This document shows, in pieces, positions 6,208-15,500 of a DNA stretch of 48,051 nt. Every line of letters begins with the position of its first letter. The first letter of the stretch is position 1. Source of the stretch: a virus. The stretch spans positions 1-48,051 of IMG/VR virus record IMGVR_UViG_3300044833_000307; one strand, written 5' to 3'. The notes under the pieces were generated by a model, which saw only the letters and a list, made by a program, of their open reading frames with translations, searched no databases and was not told the DNA's origin. Both the position numbers and the translations under genes were made by a program.

Positions 6208-6475
6208 CTTGCCGTGTTGAGGAACTCAGGCACGGCCTGAGGCTACCTTAAGCGGCAGCGGCCATTGCAAGAGGAGCAGTGGCGTTTATTGGTTTTGTTC
6301 ATTTACGGGAGTTTACTCCCCGGCCCGTGTGCATCCCACGCTTGCAGTCCGTCGAAACCAATTCGGCCCCGCAGAAGTGATACGGGGTAAATGGTGGAGC
6401 CGGGGGTAATCGAAACCCCGTCCGAAAAGCCGCTTAGGTGCCGTGACCTTCCTTGCGGAAGGGAGTTACGAGCGT
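6174..6475 (-). ncRNA. ssrA: circularly permuted (two-piece) tmRNA
   Basis: In transcription order the acceptor piece comes first. It has a CCTTCC/GGAAGG hairpin with a GCAA loop, TTTTCGGACGGGG, T-loop TTCGATT, then CGGCTCC, A, CCA ending at 6392. A 21-nt intervening segment (6391-6371) follows. The coding piece starts at 6370 with GGGGCCG and GGTTTCGACGG, the classic tmRNA 5' end. GGGGCCG pairs with CGGCTCC including the usual G-U at position 3. A tag frame, probably GCC (6283) to TAA (6248), reads ATAPLAMAAAA and ends in the small hydrophobic residues expected of a protease tag. After it comes an H-type pseudoknot (6241-6212: CTCAGG, loop CCGTG, CCTGAG, then CACGG). A terminator closes it. 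This order is the permuted form. The resume codon is inferred. Confidence 0.93.
6248..6283 (-). other. tmRNA tag-peptide reading frame
   Basis: Inside the tmRNA coding piece the frame ending at TAA 6250-6248 reads back as A-A-A-A-M-A-L-P-A-T-A. The likely resume codon is GCC after AATAAAC. An upstream TGA in this frame limits the tag to at most 17 codons. The alanine-rich hydrophobic end fits a ClpXP-type degradation signal. Confidence 0.75.
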
Positions 6476-6481
6476 ACCTGT

Positions 6482-6510
6482 ATAATACTTCAAAAGACTG
6501 GATTTTGCAA
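6482..6510 (-). promoter_or_regulatory. sigma70-type promoter of the tmRNA
   Basis: TTGCAA (6510-6505, 4 of 6) is followed after 17 bases by TATTAT (6487-6482, 5 of 6) on the minus strand. The expected start is near 6475, just before the acceptor piece. The -35 box begins right after the stop of the 374-aa gene. Confidence 0.75.
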
Positions 6511-7635
6511 CTACTCAGGAAGTCCGGGTTTCAATGGTTCCACGTCGATGGTCGGTCCCTGCCGTTTTGCTGGCGGTCTACTGTACTTACTGAGCCCAGA
6601 TTTTTGGAGATAATCCTTCAGTTCCGCTAGCGTGGTGCCCTCGCCCTTGGGCTTCTCGAACCATGAGTGTTTCCAGCCATCGGAATAAACGCGGATGGCG
6701 TTCATGGCGGCAGCCGGGGGATAGAACGTGGAATACCCGACCTTTCCCCAGCCCAAGGTGTTCATGAAGCGAACCATGTCCTCGAATTCGTCGTCAAATA
6801 TGGCGTCCGGTTCCACGGCTGCTTTATGCCGTCCTTGGCAGACGGTGCAGCGGGCTGCCAATGTTTCATCGCGATGCTCGGGGCAGGTGGGCTTGCCACA
6901 ATCTCCACAGAATTCGAGGGACATCCCGGCATCGGGATGCGTGCTCACGTGGGATTTGCAAATGTGGCAGACATCGTGTTCGATGCCCTGCTCGTCCGTG
7001 TAATGGTAGTCGAACGCGGCGGCGAACAAACGGGTTTGGTCTTTCGTCCCGATGGTGATTTGACGCTCGATATTCCGGACGATCCGCGCCTTGATTTCCG
7101 AGGCCTTTTCGTCTTCCTTATTGTCCCTCGGCTCGTACTGCGTCTCCACCTTGCCTGTCCTCTCCTCCACCCAGAAGAACGTGTACACCCCCTCGTTTCT
7201 TTTTTCCTCGGAGTCGGGGCTGAAATAAAACGCGGCGTTGTGATCCGCCCGCCGGGCTTCCTCGAACGTGTGCACCTCGATGACTTCGCCGTCCTCCACT
7301 CTGGCGACTCCCGACCAGAACTTTTGCCCCTTCCACGTGCCGCGGTTCTCCGGGCCCAGCCCATCCTCGTAAATTTTGTACGCGAGCTTCGAACGTCGGG
7401 TGTATTTGGCGATGGAGCGGACGGCTTCCTTCAATTGCCGGGGGTCGAGACCGCCGCGCTCCGCCCAAGCGCCGATGTGGCGTCCGGTGTTGCCATGGGT
7501 GCGCAGGTAGTCGGCCGCCGGACGGGCGTATCCGCTGACATAGGCCGCCCGCACGGAGACGAACAATTTCCGTGAGCCGATGGGGAACTCCTGAATGGTA
7601 GTGCGCTTGGCTTTCTTGAGGAGGAGGGAATCCAC
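6511..7635 (-). CDS. hypothetical zinc-finger protein, 374 aa
   Basis: GTG start at 7635 with AGGAG seven bases upstream; begins MDSLLLKKAKRTTIQEFPIG. The middle holds a cysteine-rich region of treble-clef or ring type: CHIC, then CGDCGKPTCPEH, then CTVC (about residues 222-270), which should bind two zinc ions. The N-terminal half is mixed alpha/beta with a KGQKFWSGVARVEDGEV segment. The C-terminus is proline-rich and basic. The stop is TAG, followed seven codons later by an in-frame TGA, so suppression would add only LQNPVF after the inserted residue. Function unknown; nucleic-acid or protein binding is likely. Confidence 0.75.
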   Translation of the reverse strand: MDSLLLKKAKRTTIQEFPIGSRKLFVSVRAAYVSGYARPAADYLRTHGNTGRHIGAWAERGGLDPRQLKEAVRSIAKYTRRSKLAYKIYEDGLGPENRGTWKGQKFWSGVARVEDGEVIEVHTFEEARRADHNAAFYFSPDSEEKRNEGVYTFFWVEERTGKVETQYEPRDNKEDEKASEIKARIVRNIERQITIGTKDQTRLFAAAFDYHYTDEQGIEHDVCHICKSHVSTHPDAGMSLEFCGDCGKPTCPEHRDETLAARCTVCQGRHKAAVEPDAIFDDEFEDMVRFMNTLGWGKVGYSTFYPPAAAMNAIRVYSDGWKHSWFEKPKGEGTTLAELKDYLQKSGLSKYSRPPAKRQGPTIDVEPLKPGLPE

Positions 7636-7668
7636 GTTGGTGCTCCTGCTAAAAGCGCAGGAATTGGG

Positions 7669-7935
7669 TTAATTTATCCTCGACGCCGGGGTCTGCGTGT
7701 CCTGGATTTGGCCCTTGTCGGTCTTGCGGTCCACGACCTCGGCGTACAGGCGGAACAACTCCGCCAAGTCGTGCCCCCGCTCCGTGACGTTGCCCAGCGC
7801 GTACATGCTGGGGGGCTCGGCCCGGAAGGCCATGCCCGCGAAAGTGACCTTGTAGTGGGTGCACAGCAGCACGAAAGTTTCGTACGCCTGGCGCAAATCT
7901 TCCGGCATGGTTTCGATGGCATTGCGCTGCGTCAT
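7669..7935 (-). CDS. hypothetical protein, 88 aa
   Basis: Begins MTQRNAIETMPEDLRQAYET and is mostly helical with an FRAEPPSMYALGNVT insert. Its ATG overlaps the TGA of the 46-aa gene upstream (ATGA). Downstream a short CCTGC/GCAGG hairpin (7646-7662) separates it from the 374-aa gene. No recognised family. Confidence 0.7.
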   Translation of the reverse strand: MTQRNAIETMPEDLRQAYETFVLLCTHYKVTFAGMAFRAEPPSMYALGNVTERGHDLAELFRLYAEVVDRKTDKGQIQDTQTPASRIN

Positions 7936-8072
7936 TTAAGCACCTTCCTGATTTTCTCCACGATTTGGTATTGCGTGTACTTCGACAGCGGGTATCTTTG
8001 CGGCCGCTCCAGATAAGTCAAAGCCTCAAAAAGCAATTCCCGCAGATAAGCATTGTTTTTCGCCAGATTCAT
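7932..8072 (-). CDS. hypothetical protein, 46 aa
   Basis: Reads MNLAKNNAYLRELLFEALTY, LERPQRYPLSK, ending VEKIRKVLK; a small, probably all-helical basic protein. Its start overlaps the TGA of the 62-aa gene and its stop overlaps the ATG of the 88-aa gene, both as ATGA. The double overlap supports real translation. Function unknown. Confidence 0.7.
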   Translation of the reverse strand: MNLAKNNAYLRELLFEALTYLERPQRYPLSKYTQYQIVEKIRKVLK

Positions 8073-8257
8073 AGACGCTTCATTGGGCACGCATATTTAT
8101 GCGGGAACGGCTCCCCTATGAAGCCCGTGCGGTTGCATTTGCTGCAACGAAGCTGGCGGCCGTCCAAGACGGTGTAGAAGAAGCCCGCATCCATCTCCTC
8201 CATCGCGGCGGTGAGTTCGGCTTCCAACTCCGGAGTCAGCTCGAATTCTTCGTCCAT
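8069..8257 (-). CDS. small zinc-ribbon-like protein, 62 aa
   Basis: An acidic N-terminal half (MDEEFELTPELEAELTAAME) is followed by CSKCNRTGF and a later YACP, a three-cysteine pattern with a nearby His (PHKYACP) that could bind zinc. ATG 8257 has GGGGGTGTGAC upstream. It is ATGA-coupled to the next gene. Function unknown. Confidence 0.7.
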   Translation of the reverse strand: MDEEFELTPELEAELTAAMEEMDAGFFYTVLDGRQLRCSKCNRTGFIGEPFPHKYACPMKRL

Positions 8258-8272
8258 GTCACACCCCCGCGT

Positions 8273-8422
8273 TTAGAAGCTCCTTGATTTCCTCAGTGGT
8301 TTAGGCAATGAATGTTCTCTTTGTGCCTTGCCCCATGTTTTGTAGTCGTCACGAGCCAAGGCGTTCAGAATAGTGGAAACCATCACTTCATCGTAATACT
8401 TCGACTTTCGCCGCTTCGTCAT
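8273..8422 (-). CDS. hypothetical protein, 49 aa
   Basis: Reads MTKRRKSKYYDEVMVSTILN, then ALARDDYKTWGKAQREH, ending KPLRKSRSF; strongly basic at both ends. There is only a weak GCCGGG ribosome binding site. A TTEEIKELLNAGV frame runs at its end in another frame (to 8261) and might be the original C-terminus after a frameshift, since it looks more protein-like than the basic tail. It sits between the structural gene at 8432 and the zinc-ribbon gene. Confidence 0.5.
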   Translation of the reverse strand: MTKRRKSKYYDEVMVSTILNALARDDYKTWGKAQREHSLPKPLRKSRSF

Positions 8423-8431
8423 ACCCGGCGC

Positions 8432-9082
8432 TTAGAACGACAATACCCAGCTAAAAATGATATCGACGCCAGCAGGCAGGATCAGGGGAGGGAGGGTCTT
8501 GTAATTTATCAACACCACGGAGTTGGGATTCGGTCCCTGCCCCGGCCCGCTGGTGCCAGCGGGGTCGAAGAACGGGGCGGTCAGCATGTTGGTCGGCCCG
8601 CCGTTGTTTATCGTGCCCCCGCCGATCAAGCCCATCTCGCGGATGCCCTGCGTGATGTTGTCGGTGGTGGCGTTGACCGTGGTTTGGAAGTCCACCATGG
8701 TGGAAAAAGTGGAAAGCGGGTTGAAATTGGCGTCCACGTAATTGACGCGGGAAAGCGGCTTGCGGAGGATTTGCTGGATCACGGCCGTCTGCACGGGCGT
8801 TGGGTCGGGCTGCGTCTCGGGTGCCCAACCGGGGCTGCCAGCACCGAGGGCCAAGCCCCACACACCATAAAACGGGTCGCTATTGGTGTCGCTGGTTTCA
8901 CCCAGTGCATACGGGGGATTGGGAGTGTTGGGAATGCTGTTGGCCATCAGCCGGGCAAACAACCATTTCACCACGTTGACGATGACGTTGTGGCCTTGGT
9001 ACAGAATTTCTTCGTTGTCCGCCCGCGTCACGCGGATATTGATGCGCGGCGTGTAGTGCGTCAAATCTTCCTTAAGCTGCAT
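8432..9082 (-). CDS. virion structural protein (tail/baseplate), 216 aa
   Basis: I chose ATG 9082 because AGGAGCGAC precedes it. An ATG at 9100 lies six bases after an AGTATTA box and could be a leaderless start adding MQLRSD. The sequence has INIRVTRADNEEILYQGHNV near the start, a Pro/Thr/Asn-rich middle (SIPNTPNPPYALGETS), and a beta-rich C-terminus ending FSWVLSF. This composition is typical of small tail or baseplate proteins. It is the last structural gene of the run that includes the baseplate J-like gene. Confidence 0.7.
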   Translation of the reverse strand: MQLKEDLTHYTPRINIRVTRADNEEILYQGHNVIVNVVKWLFARLMANSIPNTPNPPYALGETSDTNSDPFYGVWGLALGAGSPGWAPETQPDPTPVQTAVIQQILRKPLSRVNYVDANFNPLSTFSTMVDFQTTVNATTDNITQGIREMGLIGGGTINNGGPTNMLTAPFFDPAGTSGPGQGPNPNSVVLINYKTLPPLILPAGVDIIFSWVLSF

Positions 9083-9106
9083 GTCGCTCCTGAGTTGCAT
9101 CTTGCT

Positions 9107-9113
9107 TAATACT
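9107..9113 (-). promoter_or_regulatory. AGTATTA box ending six bases before an ATG
   Basis: On the minus strand AGTATTAAGCAAG is followed by the ATG at 9100, an alternative start of the structural gene ending at 8432. It lies only three bases past the TAA of the previous gene. Confidence 0.4.
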
Positions 9114-9115
9114 CG

Positions 9116-10261
9116 TTACCTTCGCGGATCGTCGAAGGCTTTCGTCATCTCGTCGGCCATCCAATGCAGCCGTTCGCCGCGGCGGCTGGCCTCGGCCTCG
9201 TTGTGCTGCCGGACGTGCTCTATTTCCGCGTCCGTGTCTTTCTGCGGCTGGAGCGCCTCCCCTCCTGTCTTGGCCGCCCCCGCTTGTCCTTCCTGCTCGG
9301 GCGGAGGGGGCGGCGGGAGCAACGTCCACTTGAAGCGGTTGCGGGGCACCGGGAAGTTCAAGCGCCGCATGTTGCGGAAAGTTGGCCGTCCGGGGAAGAT
9401 CGAGGAGCGGCCGTCGGGGAACTTCACGAGGTAGTCCTGCGGCCCATGGTACAGCGCCATGTCCACGCCCGCCACGCCCTCCGGCAGGTAGGTCATGTCG
9501 CCGACCGAAATGGTCTTGGGGATGCCGGGGGGCAGCAGCCCCATCTTCATGCTCTGCTCGTCGGGGAAGCTCATCGGCTGGATGAACTCCACGGCCGCCC
9601 TCTTGGTGGTCAGGGAGAGCAGCTTGTTCTTGAACTGCGGCCCGAGGGAGAGCGTGCCCGTGGGGCGGCCCATCTGGTCGTACACGATGACGTACAGGGG
9701 CTTGGGCTGCTGCTTCAGGCTGCGGTTGCGGTACTGGCGGATCACGCGGGCCGTGTCGCCGACGGTGGTCTTGCGCTTGGGCTCGTAGCTCAGTTCGATG
9801 TGCCGGGTCTTCGGCAGCCGCAGGATTTTCGTCGCCGCGGTGACCACCTTGGCTTGCGTCTCGTTCACGAAGGACACGGGCATCTTGAAGGTGCCCTCGA
9901 AGGTGCGCACGATGGGGTCGGCCCCGGTGCGGTCCTGCTCCTTGGCGCTGTCGGACTCCTTGCTCATGCCCTTGAAGGTGTTGAGGACCAACGCGTAAAT
10001 CTCCACGATCACGCTTTCTTCATATTCCATGCTCAGCATGAAGGTGGCCACCTCGTCCATCAGCACGTTGACGGATTCGGAGATCAGCCTGCTCATGGCT
10101 TGCGGCTGGTCTTCGACCATCGGCACAGTCATGGAAAACACGGTGAAGTTGGGGATTCCGAGGTCCAGGTTGAGGGTCACGCGGGGGTTGGCGTCCCGGA
10201 TCATGGTGATTTCCAGCAACCCGGACGGGGGCGAGACGTAGGCTTGTTTTTCGTCGCTCAT
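9116..10261 (-). CDS. virion-associated hypothetical protein, 381 aa
   Basis: Begins MSDEKQAYVSPPSGLLEITM. Residues about 1-290 look like a mixed alpha/beta structural domain (LNLDLGIPNFTVFSMTVPMV; ILRLPKTRHIELSYEPKRKT). A proline run (LLPPPPPPEQEG, about 315) then leads to a charged helical tail. No ribosome binding site stands out. Its place between two tail genes suggests a baseplate or tail-terminator role, which is not proven by sequence. Confidence 0.7.
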   Translation of the reverse strand: MSDEKQAYVSPPSGLLEITMIRDANPRVTLNLDLGIPNFTVFSMTVPMVEDQPQAMSRLISESVNVLMDEVATFMLSMEYEESVIVEIYALVLNTFKGMSKESDSAKEQDRTGADPIVRTFEGTFKMPVSFVNETQAKVVTAATKILRLPKTRHIELSYEPKRKTTVGDTARVIRQYRNRSLKQQPKPLYVIVYDQMGRPTGTLSLGPQFKNKLLSLTTKRAAVEFIQPMSFPDEQSMKMGLLPPGIPKTISVGDMTYLPEGVAGVDMALYHGPQDYLVKFPDGRSSIFPGRPTFRNMRRLNFPVPRNRFKWTLLPPPPPPEQEGQAGAAKTGGEALQPQKDTDAEIEHVRQHNEAEASRRGERLHWMADEMTKAFDDPRR

Positions 10262-10291
10262 TCTATCTATGGAGCCGCTAGTTGGCGCGTT

Positions 10292-12556
10292 TTACAGGCC
10301 GAAAACGAAGCTCTCGTCGGTGGTGATTTCCCACACTTGATCGAGGCGCGGGGCCACGAGCCCGGCCGGGTGCGTGATGTCCCAGTTGGCGACCTCGCCC
10401 GTAAGCTGGAACCCCGCCGGGGGCGATTGAAGCTGGTCCACCACCCCGATCCAGCGCGGCGGCGGCACGAGGGCCGGGGAATTGAGCGGGGCCAGCGAGG
10501 CGTCCTGCAAAATGACGTACTGCCCGCCGCGCAGCGCATAGGCGCTTTGCAGCGTCGGAGTGACCAGCCCGGCGGCCGCGCCCTCGGGGGCCGGGGCCAC
10601 GGTCTGCGCCAGCGCGATCTGGAACGTCCCGCTGGACGGCTTCTGCGGCGGGGAGAGCGCCAGCTTCACGTTTTGAATCTTACCCGTGGCGTCGAACGGG
10701 CGGGCGACCGCCGAGGCGGCGTGGATTTCCATGATCGACGCCCCGTTGGCCAGCACGAGCATCGTGGCGTTGGAGGCGACGCAGGGAAACGAGCCGTTGT
10801 TGGATGATGTCTGGAAGCCAGAGACCGTGAAGGTCAGGCCCGCGAAGGCGTTGTTGGCCCCGCCAGTCACGGTGCCCGTGTAGACGGCGTTGTTCTGCGA
10901 TACCGAGGGGGCCGCCTGCGTCAGCGCGAGGGTCCGCGTGCCGTTGGTGGTGCCCGCGATGGTGACCCGCATGCCCTCGTGCAACTGCGCCCCGGCGGTC
11001 CCCCCGGCCAAGGCGTTGAACGTGTAGGTGGCGTTCGCGCCGTCCGCCGCGGTGTTGCTGACCGTGAAGCCGATGGACGGCAAAGCCGCCCATTGCGAGG
11101 CGCTGAGCGTCGGGGCCAATAGGACCCCCCACGCGCCGACCGTGGTCGTGGGGTTCGCGATGTCGAGCACCGGGGCTTGGATGAGCATGGGGGCCTGCGG
11201 GGAAGCCTCTACTTGGCGGACGAAAATGCGAAGCGTGTCGTTGATCCCCGTGCTGGAGCAGTTCGAATTGGTGTATTGCTGCTGGTAAAGCAGCCGCAAG
11301 GCCGAAGGCAGGGCCTTGAAGGCCGACGGATTCACGGCGCTGGGCGGGATGTAGGCGACCGTGCCCTGCGCCTGCGGGCCGGACACGGGCGGGCTGAGCG
11401 GCGGGCTCACGGGCGGGCTGAGCACCACGGCCCCGGCAAAGGCGGCCGTGAACGTCGTGGGCGTGCTGGAAATCACCGTGAGCGGCTGCCCGTTCAGGAC
11501 CGCGAAACTCCCCGCGAGATTGGTCAGGGCGACTTTTTGCCCCTTCGGGAACGCCGGGGTGAACGGCCCCGCGCCCATCGTCACCGTGAGAATGCCGTTG
11601 GCCAGCGACAGGAAGCTGACGGCTGGCGATATGTTCGTCCACGTGACGCCGCCGTCCGTCGTCGGCACAGCCGAGACCATGCCCCACGCGGGGACCGAGG
11701 TGCCGGGCACGCCCGCCACGGTGGCAAGCTGCAAATTCCCGTTGGAGTCCCGCAGCAGGGTGTTGAGGCCCACGGGGTTGGAGGTCGGGGTGGAGGCTTC
11801 CCAGAAAACCGGGGGGTTGACCAGCGCGTACCCGGTCAGCGAATAAAGCGCCTGCTGCGCGGCGGTGAGGGTGGCGTATTGCTGCTGCGTGACGAAGGCC
11901 GGGCTGATGAAGCAGTCGATGTTCTCGTCCGCCCCGAATATGGTCGTGAACTCCAGCCCCACGTGGGCGGGCTTGGCGAGGTCGATGGCCCCGTAGAGGC
12001 TCTGCACGATTTGCTGGAGTTGCGTGAGGGAGGTCACTTGGTCGAGGGAGTTGGCCCCCACGCTCACGGAGACTTTTATGGAGTTGCGGTCCGACTGGTC
12101 GAACACCCCGTCGCCGATGTCCTTGTACAGTTCCTGCACTTGGATGTTGATGCCCGTGTAGGCGAAGATGACCGCCTGGATGCCCGCCACCGTGCTGCCC
12201 TGTCGGTACGCGGCGATCAACTCCACCAGCATGGCCTTGTAGGCGAGGTCGAACTGCGCGGGGCTCGGCCAGTTGGAACTGACGTACAGGGGGTCGGCCC
12301 AGCGGCGCTTGATGTCCGGGGGCGTCAAGTAGCCGGGGTTGCTGTTGACGATGTCGTACGAATAGGCGTAGTCCAGCTTCGCCAGTTCTATGGCGAGGGC
12401 GCGGAGGAAATTTCCCCACGTGCTCTGGTCGTTGCGCGTGGTGTAGAAATTCGCCATCGCCTGTAGCAGCGAATTCATGCGCGCATCTTCATATTGCAAT
12501 AAATCTTCGCGACTCCGGACGTAGAGCAAATCCGGCTGTGTGTTTTTGATCGCCAT
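10292..12556 (-). CDS. baseplate/tail protein next to the J-like gene, 754 aa
   Basis: Begins MAIKNTQPDLLYVRSREDLL. The N-terminal 200 residues are helical (LLQAMANFYTTRNDQSTWGN; LDYAYSYDIVNSNPGYLTPP; AAYRQGSTVAGIQAVIFAYT) and resemble tail protein I or gp7-type baseplate proteins that follow protein J. Then come beta modules: one contains FAVLNGQPLTVISSTPTTFT and is followed by a proline insert LSPPVSPPLSPPVSG. Smaller Ig-like segments follow, with a compact C-terminal domain. TAA stop; three bases from the J-like gene. The function is inferred mainly from position and the N-terminal helices. Confidence 0.7.
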   Translation of the reverse strand: MAIKNTQPDLLYVRSREDLLQYEDARMNSLLQAMANFYTTRNDQSTWGNFLRALAIELAKLDYAYSYDIVNSNPGYLTPPDIKRRWADPLYVSSNWPSPAQFDLAYKAMLVELIAAYRQGSTVAGIQAVIFAYTGINIQVQELYKDIGDGVFDQSDRNSIKVSVSVGANSLDQVTSLTQLQQIVQSLYGAIDLAKPAHVGLEFTTIFGADENIDCFISPAFVTQQQYATLTAAQQALYSLTGYALVNPPVFWEASTPTSNPVGLNTLLRDSNGNLQLATVAGVPGTSVPAWGMVSAVPTTDGGVTWTNISPAVSFLSLANGILTVTMGAGPFTPAFPKGQKVALTNLAGSFAVLNGQPLTVISSTPTTFTAAFAGAVVLSPPVSPPLSPPVSGPQAQGTVAYIPPSAVNPSAFKALPSALRLLYQQQYTNSNCSSTGINDTLRIFVRQVEASPQAPMLIQAPVLDIANPTTTVGAWGVLLAPTLSASQWAALPSIGFTVSNTAADGANATYTFNALAGGTAGAQLHEGMRVTIAGTTNGTRTLALTQAAPSVSQNNAVYTGTVTGGANNAFAGLTFTVSGFQTSSNNGSFPCVASNATMLVLANGASIMEIHAASAVARPFDATGKIQNVKLALSPPQKPSSGTFQIALAQTVAPAPEGAAAGLVTPTLQSAYALRGGQYVILQDASLAPLNSPALVPPPRWIGVVDQLQSPPAGFQLTGEVANWDITHPAGLVAPRLDQVWEITTDESFVFGL

Positions 12557-12559
12557 TTG

Positions 12560-15500
12560 TTAAGAAGCCGTCAGATAATTTATGGTGATGCGGCCGGGGG
12601 ACAGGAACTCAGTGGAGCTTACGGTGATGTCCGTGGCCCCGCCCTCCCCGAACACTTGGTAAGTCACGAGGTAGCTGAGGTTGCCGGGGTTCACCACGTC
12701 CTGCGGCACCACCAGCAAAACCCTCTGCGCGTACGCGTTGCCCAGGGGCGCTGCCGGGCCGATGCTGTCGTTGGTCCCCACGATGTAGAAGGAGCCGGGC
12801 GTGGCGATGGACGCGATGTGCGCCGGGCTGGTGCTGTTGCCGAGGAAGTCCTGCACGCTGGCGGCGCGGCGGAAGACCTGCCCCTCGTAGAGGAAATCGA
12901 CGATGGCGTTGTCCTGCCCGCCTGACGGGAGGGTGCTGTCGGGCAGCACGGGGAGCGCGGTTATCCAGCTATTGGACGGCACGTTCAGCTTGGCGAACGC
13001 GGGGTCGCTCTTGAGCGGAACCCAAGCCGTCCCCGTGGGCACCACCACGCCGATGTCGTAGCTGGCATCGCTCTTGGCGCATTTCAGGAGCGGCAATTGC
13101 ACGCTTTGCACCCCGGTGATGGACTGCACCTGCGCCACGAGTTCCGACTGGTGCAAAGTGTTGATGGCGTTGTCCAAGACGATGTTGATGATCGTGCGGA
13201 TCGTGGGGTCGATGGCTTCCGCCGAGGTGTTGGAGTTGAGCGTCACCGCCATGGTGATGTCCACGGGGTTGGCGACCATGGCCTTCACCAGAACGTCGGC
13301 GGCGGCGTGCTTCGTCGCGGCCAGTTGCTTCACGAGGATTTGCACAGCCGCTGGGTATTGCGTGGAAAAGTCGAAGGGCTCCAGATAGAAGTACGACACC
13401 AGCACCGTGCCGCCGTCCGGGATGGTGCCCGTGATGATGCGGGAAACCGTGGCCGTGCCGGAGATCGGATCGACGCCCAGGGCGAAGTCGATGCCCTCTT
13501 TCTTGACGATATTCGCGGTGCCGTTGTAGTACGTGACCTTGACGTACCTGGAATTGTAGGGCACTTGCGCCCCGATCAAGCCCGTGTAGCCCAGCACCGT
13601 CGTCCCGGAGAGGGCTTGCGTCGCAAGCGCCGAGCCCGCCACGTCGAGGCTGCCGTCCAGCGCGTATTGCCCGTTCCAGCCGTCGTAAACGAGGGCGAGG
13701 TACGTGGCGTTCACGGAGCCGCTGGCGAAGGGGAAGGACGGGATGCCCGCGCTGTAGCTCTGGGGCAGCCACACGTTGTTCACGAAACCTTGGTTGTCCA
13801 GCGTGGTGGGCAAAGTGCCGTTCAGTACCTGCGGCTCGGCGGGGGCGAACGAGAGCCGTTCGTACAGCACGAATTTGTTGTAGCCCACCACCACCGACTG
13901 GTTGTTTTGTATGGCGCTGCCGCTGGCCAGCCCGGTGTCCCCCGCCGTCGATTGATTGGGGGTTGTGAAGGCGACGGTGAAGGCCGTGGGCGTCGCGGCG
14001 GCCACGGGCAAGGTTTGCCCGTTCAGAAAAGTGGCGTTCAACAGGCCGCTGAAGGATATCGGCGCGCCGACCCCGAACTCATTGTTGGCCGTTATGGTGG
14101 CGACGTTGTTCAGCACGCTGACGGCGCTGATGAGGACCGAGGAGACCAGCACCCGCAACCCGTAGGTGCGGTAAGCCCCGGTGGGCACGATGCCGTAGTC
14201 GATCCCGTTTTGGTACAGCGTGGACGAATCCGTGCTGCGCACCGAAAGGACCCCCAGCGGGTTGCCGTTGGCGTCCACGGGCACGTCCATGGCCGTGTCG
14301 ATCACCGCGGGCTGGGCCAGCAGCGCCGTGACCGTGGAGGTGGCGGGCTGGCTGGCTATGTTCACTTGCACGATGTCGCCCGCGTCGTTCGACCCGCCGT
14401 CGAGCAGGAAGTCCGAGGTGTGGATCAATTGCGTGACGGCCGAGGACACGACTCCCGTCAGGCCGGACTGCCCGGCGATGGACAGGATGCTGGTGACGGG
14501 CTGAAGCGACGGCACGAGCACGAAAGGCGACTTGTAGCGGGCGAACAGCGCGAAGGAGTACGTCCCCGTGGTGGCGCTGCTGAGGGCCGAGACCACCGCT
14601 GAATTGGTGGCCGGGTTGCCGTTCAACACGAGGGGCGCTTTGACTTGGGAGACGCTGCCGCCGAGGTATTGGTACGCCATGTCCGTGGCGTTCAGGACGA
14701 TGTCCCCGTTCACGTTGTCGAACTGCGCGCGGTCCAGCCCCAGGTAAAATGAACTGCCCAAGCGGCTGACCTGAAGCTCCACGGCGTCGTACAGGGGGAA
14801 CGGCAGGCCGCCGAACCCGGCGATTTGGAATTTCATGCCGCTGACGGGGTTCAACGGGATGTAGGTGCTGGCCTGCCCGTAGGTCCCGGCGCTCCGGTAC
14901 TGGAAGAAGGCTGTCTCGTCCTGCTGGGAGGCGGTGGTCCCGCGGGTGTACACGTCCACGCAGCCGAACACGTGCTTCTGGCGGATGGGGTCCCAGTCCC
15001 TGACCATCTCCACGTCGCCCGCCGCGACCACTTGCGCCCCGACGATGCCGGGGGTGCTGAGCGCGGTGACGAGGTAGCCGTGCCGCGTTCCGGTGTCCAC
15101 GCCCGTGACGTTGCGCGCCTGGATGCGGGCCGCGAAATGGGCGTTGGACTCGCTGTCCGTGCCGAACCGCGCGGAGACGAGGTTGGTGACGTTCATGCCC
15201 GAGGGGACGTTGCTGACCACCTGGGCGATGCTGCCGCTGCCGACGCTGGTCGCGCTGCCCGCGGAGGCGCATTGCGCGGGGACATCCACGCCCCACCAGC
15301 CGTACTGGGTGTTGTAAAAAGAAGTCAGGTTGCTGACGTTGAGCAACGCCTGCCCCTGCGTGACGAACGTCAGGGCCGGGACGGTGGCGTCCGAGATGGT
15401 GGCCACCACGGCGTTCTGCGGGATCAGTATGCTTTGCTGCGGCTGCTGGTAGGTGTAGAAGGTCAGGACCACGGTGGACGACGAGGCCGCTAACCGCGTC

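Noticed and set aside
6392-6475. Ordinary tRNA at the acceptor piece of the tmRNA
   Set aside because: There is no D arm, anticodon arm or matching 5' acceptor strand upstream; the pairing partner is downstream at 6370-6364, as in a permuted tmRNA.
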